A stretch of 64,000 nucleotides of DNA from Halodesulfovibrio marinisediminis DSM 17456 (GCF_900129975.1 NZ_FSRG01000007.1:35908-99907), one strand, 5' to 3'; shown: positions 1-8,061, counted from the first letter of the stretch. Numbers and translations: made by a program. Notes: a model not told the origin generated them from the letters alone.

Positions 1-303
1 GGCCTAGTTGCAAAAGAACTTGGTGTGGATATTTCCGATTTGCCTGTGGGCGCCTCTTCTCCTGAATGGTATTCAGAAAAAGCTGCAGCAATCGGCATGT
101 ATGCCGTTGCCAGCGGTGTTATGACGCATCTTGGTTTGCCACCGAACATTCTTGGCTCCGAAACTGTAACCAATATTGCCCTTGAGGGGCTGGAAGACAT
201 TGTAGGCGCTCACTTTGTAGTGGAAGATGACTACGTAAAAGCCGCAGAGCTTCTGGATGCACGCATCCGTATGAAGCGTGTTGGGCTTGGTCTTTCTGAA
301 TAA
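1..303 (+). CDS. cooS: Ni-dependent carbon monoxide dehydrogenase catalytic subunit (3' end only)
   Basis: Only the last 100 residues are in the window; the reading frame is open from base 1, so the gene starts upstream. The visible part has the typical CooS C-terminus, with a stretch around GVMTHLGLPPNILGSE and the ending ARIRMKRVGLGLSE. CooS interconverts CO and CO2 at a Ni-Fe-S C-cluster in the cytoplasm. No cysteine lies in the visible part, so the cluster ligands cannot be checked. The Ni-insertion ATPase gene cooC follows 87 bases downstream on the same strand, which supports the call. Family assignment is from recognised C-terminal sequence plus this neighbour. Whether it is a stand-alone CODH or part of a larger complex cannot be decided from here. 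Confidence 0.9.
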   Translation, partial: GLVAKELGVDISDLPVGASSPEWYSEKAAAIGMYAVASGVMTHLGLPPNILGSETVTNIALEGLEDIVGAHFVVEDDYVKAAELLDARIRMKRVGLGLSE

Positions 304-314
304 TGCATAGCTGA

Positions 315-361
315 CAGCCTGCCGCAGTGTGACGCTGCATTCCTTCACACTGCGCAGGCTG
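315..361 (+). promoter_or_regulatory. Long hairpin between cooS and cooC
   Basis: CAGCCTG (315-321) pairs with CAGGCTG (355-361), and CGCAGTGTGA (323-332) pairs with TCACACTGCG (345-354). This gives a 17-bp stem with one bulged C and a 12-nt loop. Only four T follow shortly after (gcgtttta), so it is at best a weak terminator. It could reduce read-through into cooC or protect the cooS 3' end. Confidence 0.6.
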
Positions 362-390
362 CGTTTTAGGTACGGCATGGGAGAAGTAGA

Positions 391-1182
391 ATGAAGTTAG
401 CTTTTGCAGGCAAAGGTGGCGTGGGTAAAACTACTCTTACCGCATGGATGGCAGATTATCTTGCTCGTAAAGGGCAGAATGTGTGGCTGGTGGACGCTGA
501 CACAGCTCTTTCCTTAGGCGAAGCCTGCGGAATTGATCGTAACAGTTTGCCGGAAGCCCTTATTCATCGGGAAGATTTAATTCGCGAGCGGATTCGGCAG
601 AAAAATACCAGCATGTTCACCTTGAATCCTGATGTGAGCGATTTGCCGGAGGTTCTTTCGGTTGAATTGCCCGTAATAGGCCCCCCTCCACAAGGTGCTG
701 CTGTCGGATCCAAACGCCTGCTCGTGATGGGGACAGTAACAGGAGCCGGAGGCGGGTGCGCTTGCGCTGCTAATACACTTCTTAAAGCCATTCTTGCGCA
801 TCTGGTTCTTGAACGAAATGACTGGGTGTTGGTGGATTTAGAAGCAGGAGTAGAGCACTTAGGGCGCGGAACCGTTGCACACGTGGATGGTCTTGTTGTT
901 GTATCCGAGCCAAGCATGCGTGGTCTTCAAACTGCGGCTGATGTGGGAAGAATGGCAGTAGAACTCGGGTTGGATAAGCAGGTTTTAGTTCTTAACCGCT
1001 CTGATATTGCTTCATTAAAGCTTCCCGAACTAAAAGGTCTACCTGACAGTGTTGTCTCCATGCCGTACCTTTCTTCACTTGCAGCACGGCAGCTTACGAC
1101 AGGAAATGTGCTAGGATTGGCAGACGCAGAAATTGATCTTGTTGTGGAGCGTGTGTTGAAACGCTTTGGCGTTGAGGTGTAG
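391..1182 (+). CDS. cooC: CooC, ATPase for nickel insertion into CO dehydrogenase
   Basis: 263 residues, a MinD/ParA-type P-loop ATPase. A deviant Walker A (GKGGVGKTT, residues 7-15) opens the protein, VDAD follows near residue 34, and VDLEAGVEHLGRG lies near 148-160. The C-x-C pair that CooC dimers use to bind a metal is present as Cys123 and Cys125 (GGCACA). CooC hydrolyses ATP while maturing the Ni-Fe-S C-cluster of CooS in the cytoplasm. The start is ATG 391, preceded by ggagaagtaga. It follows cooS on the same strand with a strong hairpin between them, so the two are probably one transcription unit with reduced expression of the second gene. A bidirectional terminator lies downstream. 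Length and motifs are normal for the family. Confidence 0.93.
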   Translation: MKLAFAGKGGVGKTTLTAWMADYLARKGQNVWLVDADTALSLGEACGIDRNSLPEALIHREDLIRERIRQKNTSMFTLNPDVSDLPEVLSVELPVIGPPPQGAAVGSKRLLVMGTVTGAGGGCACAANTLLKAILAHLVLERNDWVLVDLEAGVEHLGRGTVAHVDGLVVVSEPSMRGLQTAADVGRMAVELGLDKQVLVLNRSDIASLKLPELKGLPDSVVSMPYLSSLAARQLTTGNVLGLADAEIDLVVERVLKRFGVEV

Positions 1183-1252
1183 TTTTTCGAAGGTGTTGCA
1201 ATAAGAGTTTTGAATGGAAAGTATGTAATGAAGTCGCAGCGCGAATTAAAAG

Positions 1253-1290
1253 AAAAAAGAGCATCCTTTTGATCGGATGCTCTTTTTTCT
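1253..1290. terminator. Bidirectional terminator between cooC and the methyltransferase
   Basis: aaaaaaGAGCATCC pairs with GGATGCTCtttttt around an 8-nt loop. T-runs occur on both strands, so it can serve cooC (+) and the convergent methyltransferase (-). Confidence 0.85.
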
Positions 1291-1295
1291 TTGTG

Positions 1296-1958
1296 TTATC
1301 GCTCACCTTTTCGTGCGCTGAATAAGGCTACGCAGCCTTTTACTTCAATTTCTACGTTTGTAAATCGGGATTCAAGCTCATCACGAAGACCGCTACGGTG
1401 GTCACGGGTATTCGAGAAGATGCCTTTTCTGTTGTAGTAGGCCATAAGCTTCTGGGCAGCAAAGTTTTGGCGTACACCGTGGCTCAGGATTGTTGATCCA
1501 AAAATTTTACCGCCGTCATGCAAATATTCTGAAAGGCTATCAAGAATAACTGCTTTTTCTTTAATTGATCCAGTGAGGCAATGGAAGAGGTAGTTAATGC
1601 TGATGGAATCAAACTTTTTGCATGGCAGGTGGAGTGGAGCAAGGATGTTAGCCTGATACACTTCGGGCTTGAATCGTTTAACGCGTTCGGCTGCCTTTTC
1701 AAGGTTAGTGTTGTTTGAATCCAGCAGAGCCAGACGGCGTTTTTGTTCCAGCAGGCAGTTGTCAAGGAAGTAGCCAGTGCCAACGCCTACATCTAAATGG
1801 TTAAGGGTGACATGCTTACGGAAGTGGTAGCGCAGATGTTTGGTAGGACAACGCCAGACCAACGTGTTTAAAATCCCGAGTTCCCAAAAATCATATATAG
1901 ATTGAACAGACTTGGTGTAGGTGCTCTGTCCAGCGTGAGTTGTTTGTGAATGTTTCAT
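1296..1958 (-). CDS. Class I SAM-dependent methyltransferase, substrate unknown
   Basis: 220 residues. SAM-binding motif I is visible as LDVGVGTGYF, followed by an acidic residue in ALLDSNN (motif II region) and by SINYLFHCL (motif IV region), so a Rossmann-type class I methyltransferase is well supported. The substrate cannot be named; this compact form resembles uncharacterised small-molecule methyltransferases. I chose ATG 1958 rather than the ATG two codons upstream (1964): AGGAG at 1967-1971 sits 8 nt from the former but only 2 nt from the latter. It is a single gene with its own upstream region and shares a terminator with cooC. Confidence 0.8.
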   Translation of the reverse strand: MKHSQTTHAGQSTYTKSVQSIYDFWELGILNTLVWRCPTKHLRYHFRKHVTLNHLDVGVGTGYFLDNCLLEQKRRLALLDSNNTNLEKAAERVKRFKPEVYQANILAPLHLPCKKFDSISINYLFHCLTGSIKEKAVILDSLSEYLHDGGKIFGSTILSHGVRQNFAAQKLMAYYNRKGIFSNTRDHRSGLRDELESRFTNVEIEVKGCVALFSARKGER

Positions 1959-2155
1959 TATCATATCTCCTCATAGGTCACTTGGTGATGACCATCGGGG
2001 CTGTGTGCTTGCATGCTGCATGAAGAAGTAGGCCGCAGCGCAATCGAAACTCTTATCGCATGAACTCTGTTCACGAGAAGTTAAAAAAGCAAAAAATGTA
2101 AAAAAAGAGTTCTGTGCACAGGCTGATTGTCAATAATATCAGATTGTAAATATAT

Positions 2156-2193
2156 AAAAAAGCGCCCTTTATGTTGTCGCAGGGCGCTTTTTT
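2156..2193. terminator. Terminator-like hairpin
   Basis: AAAAAAGCGCCCT pairs with AGGGCGCTTTTTT around 12 nt, with T-runs on both strands. No gene clearly ends here on either strand, so it may mark the end of an unannotated small transcript. Confidence 0.6.
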
Positions 2194-2337
2194 CACTGAT
2201 AGCCATGGCGTGAATACAATATTATTAAACATAACAAAAGTTGAACTCACGCTGCAAGGAGGTATGACTTTGAAATGAGTCTTACTATTTTGTTGGGCAA
2301 TAAGATGCCATTCAGGTGACAGTTTTGTTTTATTAAG

Positions 2338-2380
2338 TTCCGGCGCGGTTACGCTCACAAATTATAATGCCGCGCCGGAA
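2338..2380. repeat. Perfect GC-rich 11-bp inverted repeat
   Basis: TTCCGGCGCGG (2338-2348) and CCGCGCCGGAA (2370-2380) are perfectly complementary across a 21-nt AT-rich spacer. No T-run follows. It could be a spaced operator or an RNA hairpin. Confidence 0.6.
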
Positions 2381-2452
2381 TCGGGAACATGAGGTTGTGT
2401 TGTTCCCAACAATGAGAAAGGAAAGCAGAAAATTGCATTATGCATTTTTTAT

Positions 2453-2508
2453 CTGCTAATTTGTCATGCATCAGCTGCGTTGCTTACTGATGCATGACAG
2501 ATTAGCAG
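2453..2508. repeat. 22-bp stem hairpin next to hcp terminator
   Basis: The left arm (2453-2474, ending gtcatgcatcag) pairs with the right arm (2487-2508, starting ctgatgcatgac) with a single G-T pair, around a 12-nt loop. This is far longer than a normal terminator stem and lies just beyond the terminator of hcp. Confidence 0.7.
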
Positions 2509-2518
2509 GTGGGGAGAG

Positions 2519-2556
2519 TAAAAGCCCCTTCCGCAGATATTGTGGAAGGGGCTTTT
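2519..2556. terminator. Terminator of hcp
   Basis: AAAGCCCCTTCC (2521-2532) pairs with GGAAGGGGCTTT (2544-2555), with short T-runs on both strands. It lies 13 bases past the hcp stop codon on the minus strand. Confidence 0.8.
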
Positions 2557-2568
2557 GTGCTTAGGGGC

Positions 2569-4164
2569 TTATCCGAGGATAGCCTTGAGGTCTTCTTCTG
2601 GAGTTGAGATAGGCTTGATGCCGTAGTTCTCTACCAGAACATTAAGAATATTCGGGCTGACAAATGCAGGGAGAGAAGGCCCGAGACGGATGTCTTTGAT
2701 ACCGAGTGAGAGAAGGGTGAGAAGAATAACAACAGCCTTCTGCTCGTACCAGCTGAGTACCAGAGACAGTGGAAGTTCGTTTACGTCGCATTCGAATGCG
2801 CCTGCAAGGGCAACTGCAATCTGAATTGCGGAGTAAGCATCGTTACACTGGCCAACGTCGAGGAGGCGAGGAATGCCGCCGATGTCACCGAGCTTTTTAT
2901 CGAAGAAGCGGAATTTACCACAAGCAAGGGTAAGAACTACGGTGTCCTGTGGAGTTTGTTCTACAAAGTCAGTGTAGTAGTTGCGGCCTGGTTTTGCGCC
3001 GTCACAACCGCCAACGAGGAAGAAATGACGGATTGCACCGGATTTAACGCCGTCGATTACTTTGTCAGCAACGCTCATTACGGTGTTGCGACCGAAACCA
3101 CAGAGTACGCTGCCGTTGTCTGCAGTGTCAGTAAAGCCAGGCTGGGCAAGAGCTCGTTCGATAACCGGAGTGAAGTCTTTGTTCTGGCCAATGTGGGTAA
3201 GGCCGGGCCAGCCGACAAGACCGGTTGTGAACACGTTGTCCTTGTATACTTCCTGAGGCTTCTGGATGCAGTTGGTAGTGAAGAGGATTGCGCCAGGGAA
3301 CTCAGGGAATTCTTTATGCTGGTTTTGCCATGCAGTACCGAAGTGGCCGTAGAAGTGGTCAAACTTTTTAAGCTCTGGGTAAGCGTGACATGGAAGCATT
3401 TCGCCATGTGTATAAATATTGATGCCTTTTCCTTCAGTCTGCTGGAGAAGAAGATAGAGGTCTTGAAGGTCGTGACCGGATACCAGAATAGCTTTGCCAG
3501 GAACGTGACCAAGAGGTACTTCTGTAGGTTCGGGGTGACCAAAGGTACTGGTGTTACCTGCATCAAGCAGTTCCATTGTGCGGAGGTTTACTTCGCCACA
3601 CTTGAGGCAGAGACCGAGCCATGCTGAAAGGTCGCGCTCTTCACCGTCGTATCCTGCTGCAAGGGCTTTGTATACAAAGTGGTAGACAGTAGTGTCTTGC
3701 TGATGGAGAACTGCTGCATGGTCAGCGTACGCGCAAAGACCTTTCAGGCCGAAGATGAGAAGCTGCTTGGCAGAGCGAATGTCTTCGTCGGTGTCGAAGT
3801 CTTTGATGGAGTACCCTTCACCCTGAGCAACCAGACCTTCAATAGTATCTGCCGGTTCAAAAGCGCCCGGTCCGCTCTGGAAATGAATATCAAGTGCTTT
3901 ACGGCGTGTAACAATTTCGTTGATAAATTTCTGGAAGTCTTCTGGTGTAAAGTTAACGTTAGTTAAGGTAGTGAAGAGCATTTTTGCAGTGAAGTGCCCA
4001 AGATTGTTGCTGTTGTCCCCTTTTTTCAGTGCAGCAAGCGCAAGGCCGCGCAATGCGTAAACTGTGAGATCCTGAAGAGCAGCAACGTCTGGTTTCTTGC
4101 CGCATACGCCCATTTTATCACAGCCGATTCCTTTTGCTGTCTGTTCACATTGGTTACAGAACAT
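2569..4164 (-). CDS. hcp: Hybrid-cluster protein (Hcp, prismane), hydroxylamine/NO reductase
   Basis: 531 residues from ATG 4164. The N-terminus has the class I cubane motif C-x2-C-x8-C-x5-C (Cys3, 6, 15, 21). Further on, VLCGFGRNTV, VGGCDGAKPGRNYY, LACGKFRF and DVGQCNDAY carry the ligands of the 4Fe-2S-2O hybrid cluster. Hcp reduces NO or hydroxylamine and protects anaerobes from nitrosative stress. ATG 4164 has a strong AAAGGAG six bases upstream. The frame stays open for 25 further codons to ATG 4239, which has its own GAGGTGG site, so an N-terminally extended form starting MLDFFRKLFKS is possible. The gene is monocistronic, with an HcpR-like palindrome upstream and a terminator downstream. 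Confidence 0.93.
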   Translation of the reverse strand: MFCNQCEQTAKGIGCDKMGVCGKKPDVAALQDLTVYALRGLALAALKKGDNSNNLGHFTAKMLFTTLTNVNFTPEDFQKFINEIVTRRKALDIHFQSGPGAFEPADTIEGLVAQGEGYSIKDFDTDEDIRSAKQLLIFGLKGLCAYADHAAVLHQQDTTVYHFVYKALAAGYDGEERDLSAWLGLCLKCGEVNLRTMELLDAGNTSTFGHPEPTEVPLGHVPGKAILVSGHDLQDLYLLLQQTEGKGINIYTHGEMLPCHAYPELKKFDHFYGHFGTAWQNQHKEFPEFPGAILFTTNCIQKPQEVYKDNVFTTGLVGWPGLTHIGQNKDFTPVIERALAQPGFTDTADNGSVLCGFGRNTVMSVADKVIDGVKSGAIRHFFLVGGCDGAKPGRNYYTDFVEQTPQDTVVLTLACGKFRFFDKKLGDIGGIPRLLDVGQCNDAYSAIQIAVALAGAFECDVNELPLSLVLSWYEQKAVVILLTLLSLGIKDIRLGPSLPAFVSPNILNVLVENYGIKPISTPEEDLKAILG

Positions 4165-4372
4165 GTGTAGCTCCTTTGGTCGAACGTTTGCTTGGGTAAC
4201 TTCATCTGATTTAAAAAGCTTTCTGAAAAAATCTAACATACTGGTCCACCTCGTATGATGCAGGAATTTTTTATTTCATCTAACGGCAAATGGAAAAAGG
4301 GTAGCGGATGATTGAGTGAGAATGTTTTTCCCGCCGTTAAATGCAACCTACCTATCCCATAAGTTTTATTCT

Positions 4373-4386
4373 GTGACCCGAGTCAA
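4373..4386 (-). promoter_or_regulatory. HcpR/FNR-type palindrome upstream of hcp
   Basis: On the minus strand the bases read TTGACTCGGGTCAC, an imperfect palindrome (TGAC-N4-GTCA core). It resembles the site of HcpR, the CRP/FNR-family regulator of hcp in Desulfovibrio. It lies about 130 bases upstream of the outer hcp start. The site type is from memory of the family; binding is inferred. Confidence 0.55.
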
Positions 4387-4556
4387 AAAACATGGATAGT
4401 TTGAAGAAAAAATATATTTCCTGCTTTTTCGTTTTCTATCGTATTGAATTTCGCATGTTCGAATTGTAGGGAACATTATATAAGGGGCGTTGTCGGATTC
4501 TAAGGTAAGAGTCTCCTTTGCTTGCAAGAAAAAAGAGAAGAGTGTATCTTTTCTTC

Positions 4557-4585
4557 TTGACGAGTGGGTGGGGAATGCGTAAATA
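4557..4585 (+). promoter_or_regulatory. Sigma-70-like promoter of tRNA-Val
   Basis: TTGACG (4557-4562), a 17-base spacer and TAAATA (4580-4585). The tRNA begins about 20 bases after the -10 box. Confidence 0.65.
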
Positions 4586-4606
4586 CCTTCTTCGCCGTAA
4601 TGGTGT

Positions 4607-4681
4607 AGGCGCGTAGCTCAGTGGTAGAGCACTACCTTGACATGGTAGGGGTCAGCAGTTCGATACTGCTCGTGCCTACCA
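4607..4681 (+). tRNA. tRNA-Val (GAC)
   Basis: The acceptor arms AGGCGCG (4607-4613) and CGTGCCT (4671-4677) pair with one G-T. The D-arm starts TAGCTCAGTGG. The anticodon stem CTACC/GGTAG closes a loop with anticodon GAC, and the T-arm is AGCAG-TTCGATA-CTGCT. The discriminator is A and CCA is encoded at 4679-4681. It lies alone between a promoter and a terminator, upstream of thrS. Confidence 0.93.
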
Positions 4682-4697
4682 GCACTGACGGATTGTA

Positions 4698-4723
4698 GGG
4701 AGGCGATAGCCTCCCTTTTTTTT
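4698..4723 (+). terminator. Terminator of tRNA-Val
   Basis: GGGAGGC-gata-GCCTCCC followed by eight T. It separates the tRNA from thrS, whose ribosome-binding site starts 19 bases later. It could also act as an attenuator in the thrS leader. Confidence 0.85.
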
Positions 4724-4754
4724 ATATACATGAAAATTTTCAGGAGATGCCATC

Positions 4755-6689
4755 GTGAACGTGTCTATTGAAGGACAAGTTGTAGAGGTAGCAGCAGATG
4801 CAAGCTGCCGTGATGCCCTGAGAGAAATACTCAGCGGTAAAAAACTCAAGACTGTGCTGGCTGCAAAATGCGGTACGGCAACGCTTGATCTCACTGCAAC
4901 TATTCCAGCAGGTTGTGAAGAGCTCACGCCTGTATACGCTGACACGCCGGAAGGTCTTGATCTGCTCAGACACTCCACTGCTCACATCATGGCTGATGCA
5001 GTAAAACGTCTGTTCCCTTCCGCTAAAGTTACCATTGGTCCTTCCATTGAGAACGGCTTCTACTACGACTTTGACGTAGAGCGTCCGTTTACCACTGAAG
5101 ACCTTGAGGCAATTGAAGCGGAAATGACCAAGATTATCCGTGAGGCAGCTCCGTTTACTTGCGAAGTTGTTTCCAAGGATGAAGCAAAAAAAATGTTTGC
5201 CGATATGGGTGAAAGCTACAAGCTTGAGCTTATCGACGCTGTTGACGACGACGTAGTGTCCATCTACCGTCACGGCGAGTTTGCAGACCTTTGCCGCGGT
5301 CCCCATCTTCCAACTACCGGATACGTAAAAGCGTTCAAACTCATGTCTGTTGCTGGTGCGTACTGGCGCGGTGATGAAAAGAACCCGATGCTTTCACGTA
5401 TTTACGGTACCGCATTTGCTGATCCTAAGGCGCTGAAAAAGTACCTTTCCCGTCTTGAAGAAGCGAAAAAACGTGACCACCGCAAGCTCGGTGCTGCACT
5501 TGATCTCTTCAGCTTCCAGGAAGAAGGCGGCGTTGGTATGGCTTACTGGCATCCTAAAGGTGCTCTTATCCGTACCATCCTTGAAGACTTCGAACGTAAA
5601 GAGCATTTGAAGCGCGGTTACGATATCGTACAGGCACCGCAGATTCTTAAGCGCGAGCTTTGGGAACGTTCCGGTCACTACGATAACTACCGTGAGAACA
5701 TGTACTTCACCGAAATTGATGAAGTACCATACGGCGTAAAGCCAATGAACTGTGTTGCGCACATGCTTATCTACAAGTCCCATATGCGCAGTTACCGTGA
5801 CCTTCCAATGCGCTACTTTGAGCTTGGTGTGGTTCACCGTCACGAAAAGTCCGGCGTTCTGCACGGTCTTATGCGTGTTCGTCAGTTCACTCAGGATGAC
5901 GCTCATATTATTTGCCGACCTGACCAGCTTCAGGAAGAGATCGTTGGTGTTCTTAACTTCGTTAAAGACATTATGAATGTTTTCGGTTTTGAATACTCTC
6001 TTGAGCTTTCCACCCGTCCTGAAAAATCCATTGGTGATGACGCAGATTGGGATCTGGCAACGGATTCCTTGATTGAAGCGCTTAAAGCCATTGATCTTCC
6101 TTACGAGATTAACGAAGGTGACGGTGCATTCTACGGACCTAAGATTGATATCAAGCTCCGTGACTGTCTTGACAGAGAATGGCAATGTGCTACCGTTCAG
6201 TGTGATTTTACCTTGCCAGAACGCTTTGACTTAGGTTACGTGGGCGAGGATGGTGAACGTCACCGTCCAGTAATGGTTCATCGCGTAATTCTTGGCTCTG
6301 TTGAACGCTTTATCGGTATTCTTACTGAGCACTATGCTGGTGCATTCCCAACTTGGCTTGCTCCAGTACAGGCACGCGTATTGACCGTTACCGATGCACA
6401 CAACGAATTTGCAGAAAAAATCAAAGCGGAACTTCTTAAAGAAGGCATTCGCGTTGAAGCAGATACTCGTAATGAAAAGCTGGGCTACAAAGTTCGTGAA
6501 GCCCAGGTTTCTAAGATCCCGTATATGCTAGTTATCGGGGATAAAGAGGTTGAAGAACAAGGCGTGAACGTACGCATGCGTAAGGGCGAAAACCTTGGTC
6601 TGAAATCCGTTTCGGAAGTGGTAGAGCTTATTAAAGCTGATTGTGAAGAACCGTTTAAAAGCGGAGGGTTAAGCTATCGCTTTTCCTAA
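4755..6689 (+). CDS. thrS: Threonyl-tRNA synthetase
   Basis: 644 residues, the usual full length. Order: an N-terminal TGS domain (about 1-60), a second additional/editing domain with [12 protein letters not shown] near 73-84, the class II catalytic core with the zinc ligand Cys333 in PMNCVAHM and later MVHRVILGS, and a C-terminal anticodon-binding domain. It charges tRNA-Thr in the cytoplasm. The start is GTG 4755 with AGGAG 8 bases upstream; the nearest ATG (4747) is in another frame. thrS heads a translation operon, and its last 14 bases overlap the start I propose for infC, as in many bacteria with thrS-infC-rpmI-rplT order. Confidence 0.97.
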   Translation: MNVSIEGQVVEVAADASCRDALREILSGKKLKTVLAAKCGTATLDLTATIPAGCEELTPVYADTPEGLDLLRHSTAHIMADAVKRLFPSAKVTIGPSIENGFYYDFDVERPFTTEDLEAIEAEMTKIIREAAPFTCEVVSKDEAKKMFADMGESYKLELIDAVDDDVVSIYRHGEFADLCRGPHLPTTGYVKAFKLMSVAGAYWRGDEKNPMLSRIYGTAFADPKALKKYLSRLEEAKKRDHRKLGAALDLFSFQEEGGVGMAYWHPKGALIRTILEDFERKEHLKRGYDIVQAPQILKRELWERSGHYDNYRENMYFTEIDEVPYGVKPMNCVAHMLIYKSHMRSYRDLPMRYFELGVVHRHEKSGVLHGLMRVRQFTQDDAHIICRPDQLQEEIVGVLNFVKDIMNVFGFEYSLELSTRPEKSIGDDADWDLATDSLIEALKAIDLPYEINEGDGAFYGPKIDIKLRDCLDREWQCATVQCDFTLPERFDLGYVGEDGERHRPVMVHRVILGSVERFIGILTEHYAGAFPTWLAPVQARVLTVTDAHNEFAEKIKAELLKEGIRVEADTRNEKLGYKVREAQVSKIPYMLVIGDKEVEEQGVNVRMRKGENLGLKSVSEVVELIKADCEEPFKSGGLSYRFS

Positions 6690-7221
6690 GTATCGTCGGC
6701 AAGAGCCGCAGGATATGACTAAGCGCAACGAACAGATTCGTGCGCGTGAGGTTCGTGTTATTAGCGAAACCGGTGAGCAGTTGGGTATTCTTAACAGAAA
6801 CCAAGCTATCGACATTGCTAAAGAAAAAGGACTCGACCTCGTTGAGGTGGCTGCTAACGCTGAACCACCTGTCTGCAAGATCATGGACTATGGTAAGTAC
6901 AAGTTCGAGCAGAAAAAGAAGAAACAGGAAGCTAAGAAGAATGCTGCTGTAGTTCAGGTTAAAGAAATCAAAGTTCGTCCAAAAACTGACGAGCATGATT
7001 ACCAGACCAAGCTTAAGCACATTCGACGTTTCCTCGAAGCCGGTGACCGTTGTAAGGTTACTGTGTTCTTCCGTGGACGTGAAATCGTTCATAAAGATCG
7101 CGGTCTTGCAATTCTGGAACGGGCTATGGAGGATACCAAAGATATCGCAAAAGTGGATCAGATGCCACGCGCAGAGGGACGTACCCTGCACATGCTGCTG
7201 GTACCGACTGCAAAAAAATAA
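6676..7221 (+). CDS. infC: Translation initiation factor IF-3 (AUC start codon)
   Basis: 181 residues if started at ATC 6676. IF-3 binds the 30S subunit, prevents premature joining of 50S and proofreads start codons. The N-domain ([12 protein letters not shown]...[28 protein letters not shown]) and C-domain ([15 protein letters not shown]...RGREIVHKD) are both recognisable. The first ATG in frame (6715) has no proper Shine-Dalgarno sequence, whereas CGGAGGG (6662-6668) lies 7 bases before ATC 6676. Rare non-AUG starts are a known feature of infC, where IF-3 represses its own translation. The new start adds 13 residues beginning [12 protein letters not shown] and overlaps the end of thrS by 14 bases. 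Confidence 0.93.
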   Translation: MAFPKYRRQEPQDMTKRNEQIRAREVRVISETGEQLGILNRNQAIDIAKEKGLDLVEVAANAEPPVCKIMDYGKYKFEQKKKKQEAKKNAAVVQVKEIKVRPKTDEHDYQTKLKHIRRFLEAGDRCKVTVFFRGREIVHKDRGLAILERAMEDTKDIAKVDQMPRAEGRTLHMLLVPTAKK

Positions 7222-7405
7222 GCTTTCGAGCTTGATTTTGTGATTGATTTGGAGCAATATCCCCGTTTCGCGTAGTCATACTTCGTATTCTGCGCTTTGC
7301 TCAGAGGAATTTTTCGAAAACTCCCTGTTCTACAGGGGGTTTTCTCTCGCGCGCTGTCATTACGCTGTAGAATGACAGTGCAGCAATAACGGTAAGGAGA
7401 TTAAC
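7222..7405 (+). promoter_or_regulatory. Structured leader of rpmI-rplT (candidate L20 autoregulation region)
   Basis: 184 bases between infC and rpmI with three successive hairpins. The first is around 7271-7296 (gcg...cgc). The second is GAAAACTCCCTG/CAGGGGGTTTTC (7316-7344, 12 bp, one G-T). The third is CTGTCATT/AATGACAG (7354-7378, extendable). In other bacteria L20 represses this operon through an mRNA structure here. No specific L20 motif was identified, so the role is inferred from position and structure. Confidence 0.5.
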
Positions 7406-7603
7406 ATGCCAAAGATTAAAACCAGACGTGGCGCTGCAAAGCGTTTTTCTTTGACTGGTACCGGCAAGTTCAAACGTCGTAAGCAGAACCTTCGTCACAT
7501 CCTGACTAAGAAAAATGCTAAGCGTAAAATGAACCTCGGTCAGTCTGCTATTGTTGATAAAAGCAACGAAAAAGCTGTTCGCCGTATGCTTCCATACGCA
7601 TAA
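7406..7603 (+). CDS. rpmI: 50S ribosomal protein bL35
   Basis: 65 residues, highly basic, with the family signature [14 protein letters not shown] at the N-terminus and [12 protein letters not shown] in the middle. It is a structural protein of the large ribosomal subunit. The start ATG 7406 is preceded by TAAGGAG 7 bases upstream. It sits between infC and rplT in the standard order and probably shares a transcript with rplT, from which it is separated by 88 bases. Confidence 0.97.
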   Translation: MPKIKTRRGAAKRFSLTGTGKFKRRKQNLRHILTKKNAKRKMNLGQSAIVDKSNEKAVRRMLPYA

Positions 7604-7691
7604 GGCGTATCACTTTAGTATATAACTTTTTTCTGCGCTCCGTTGGCACAACTCTCGCCTCACGGAGTGACAAAGACCCTGGAGGGTATCC

Positions 7692-8045
7692 ATGCGAGTC
7701 AAGAGAGGCTTGGCGGCTCATCGTCGTCATAAGAAATATTTGAAGATGGCTAAAGGCTTCCGTGGCGGTCGTTCTAAACTGTACCGCACAGCACGTGAAG
7801 CTGTAGAAAATGCATTAGTATATTCTTACCGTGACCGTAAGACAAAGAAACGCGAGTTTCGTCGTCTTTGGATCCTGCGTATCAACGCAGGTGCCCGTTT
7901 GAACGGTCTCTCCTACAGCAAGTTCATGCACGGCCTGGCCCTGGCTGGTATTGAACTGAACCGTAAGGTCCTCGCTGACCTTGCAGTTCGCGAAAAAGAG
8001 CACTTTGCACAGCTTTGCGAAATTGCAAAAGCTAAGCTGAGCTAA
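7692..8045 (+). CDS. rplT: 50S ribosomal protein bL20
   Basis: 117 residues with the classic bL20 sequence: [15 protein letters not shown] at the start, [13 protein letters not shown] near residue 26, and [15 protein letters not shown] near 45-60. It is an early 23S rRNA-binding assembly protein and, in other bacteria, represses its own operon. ATG 7692 follows TGGAGGG with a normal gap. pheS begins 16 bases after the stop, so ribosomal and PheRS genes are probably co-transcribed. Confidence 0.97.
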   Translation: MRVKRGLAAHRRHKKYLKMAKGFRGGRSKLYRTAREAVENALVYSYRDRKTKKREFRRLWILRINAGARLNGLSYSKFMHGLALAGIELNRKVLADLAVREKEHFAQLCEIAKAKLS

Positions 8046-8061
8046 GTAGCGTTTTTCAGGT

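Larger units (their letters stand above)
1979..2518. other. Gene-free, hairpin-rich region between the methyltransferase and hcp
   Basis: About 540 bases with no convincing protein gene. It holds a terminator-like hairpin (2156-2193) and two long inverted repeats (2338-2380, 2453-2508). A good Shine-Dalgarno-like aaggaggt (2256-2263) is followed only by ORFs of a few codons. A structured small RNA is possible, but no clear promoter fixes its ends. Confidence 0.5.

Noticed and set aside
2264-2317. Very short ORFs after the strong aaggaggt at 2256-2263
   Set aside because: The first ATG touches the site and gives four codons; the next (2275) gives 14 codons. Not supportable as a gene.
2071-2358. 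A 95-codon minus-strand frame
   Set aside because: It crosses a terminator-like hairpin and half of a GC-rich inverted repeat; composition is not protein-like.
2956-3627. A long plus-strand frame opposite hcp, and similar long frames opposite tkt, dnaK, fabI, purC and hisD
   Set aside because: Antisense shadows of well-identified genes caused by codon bias.
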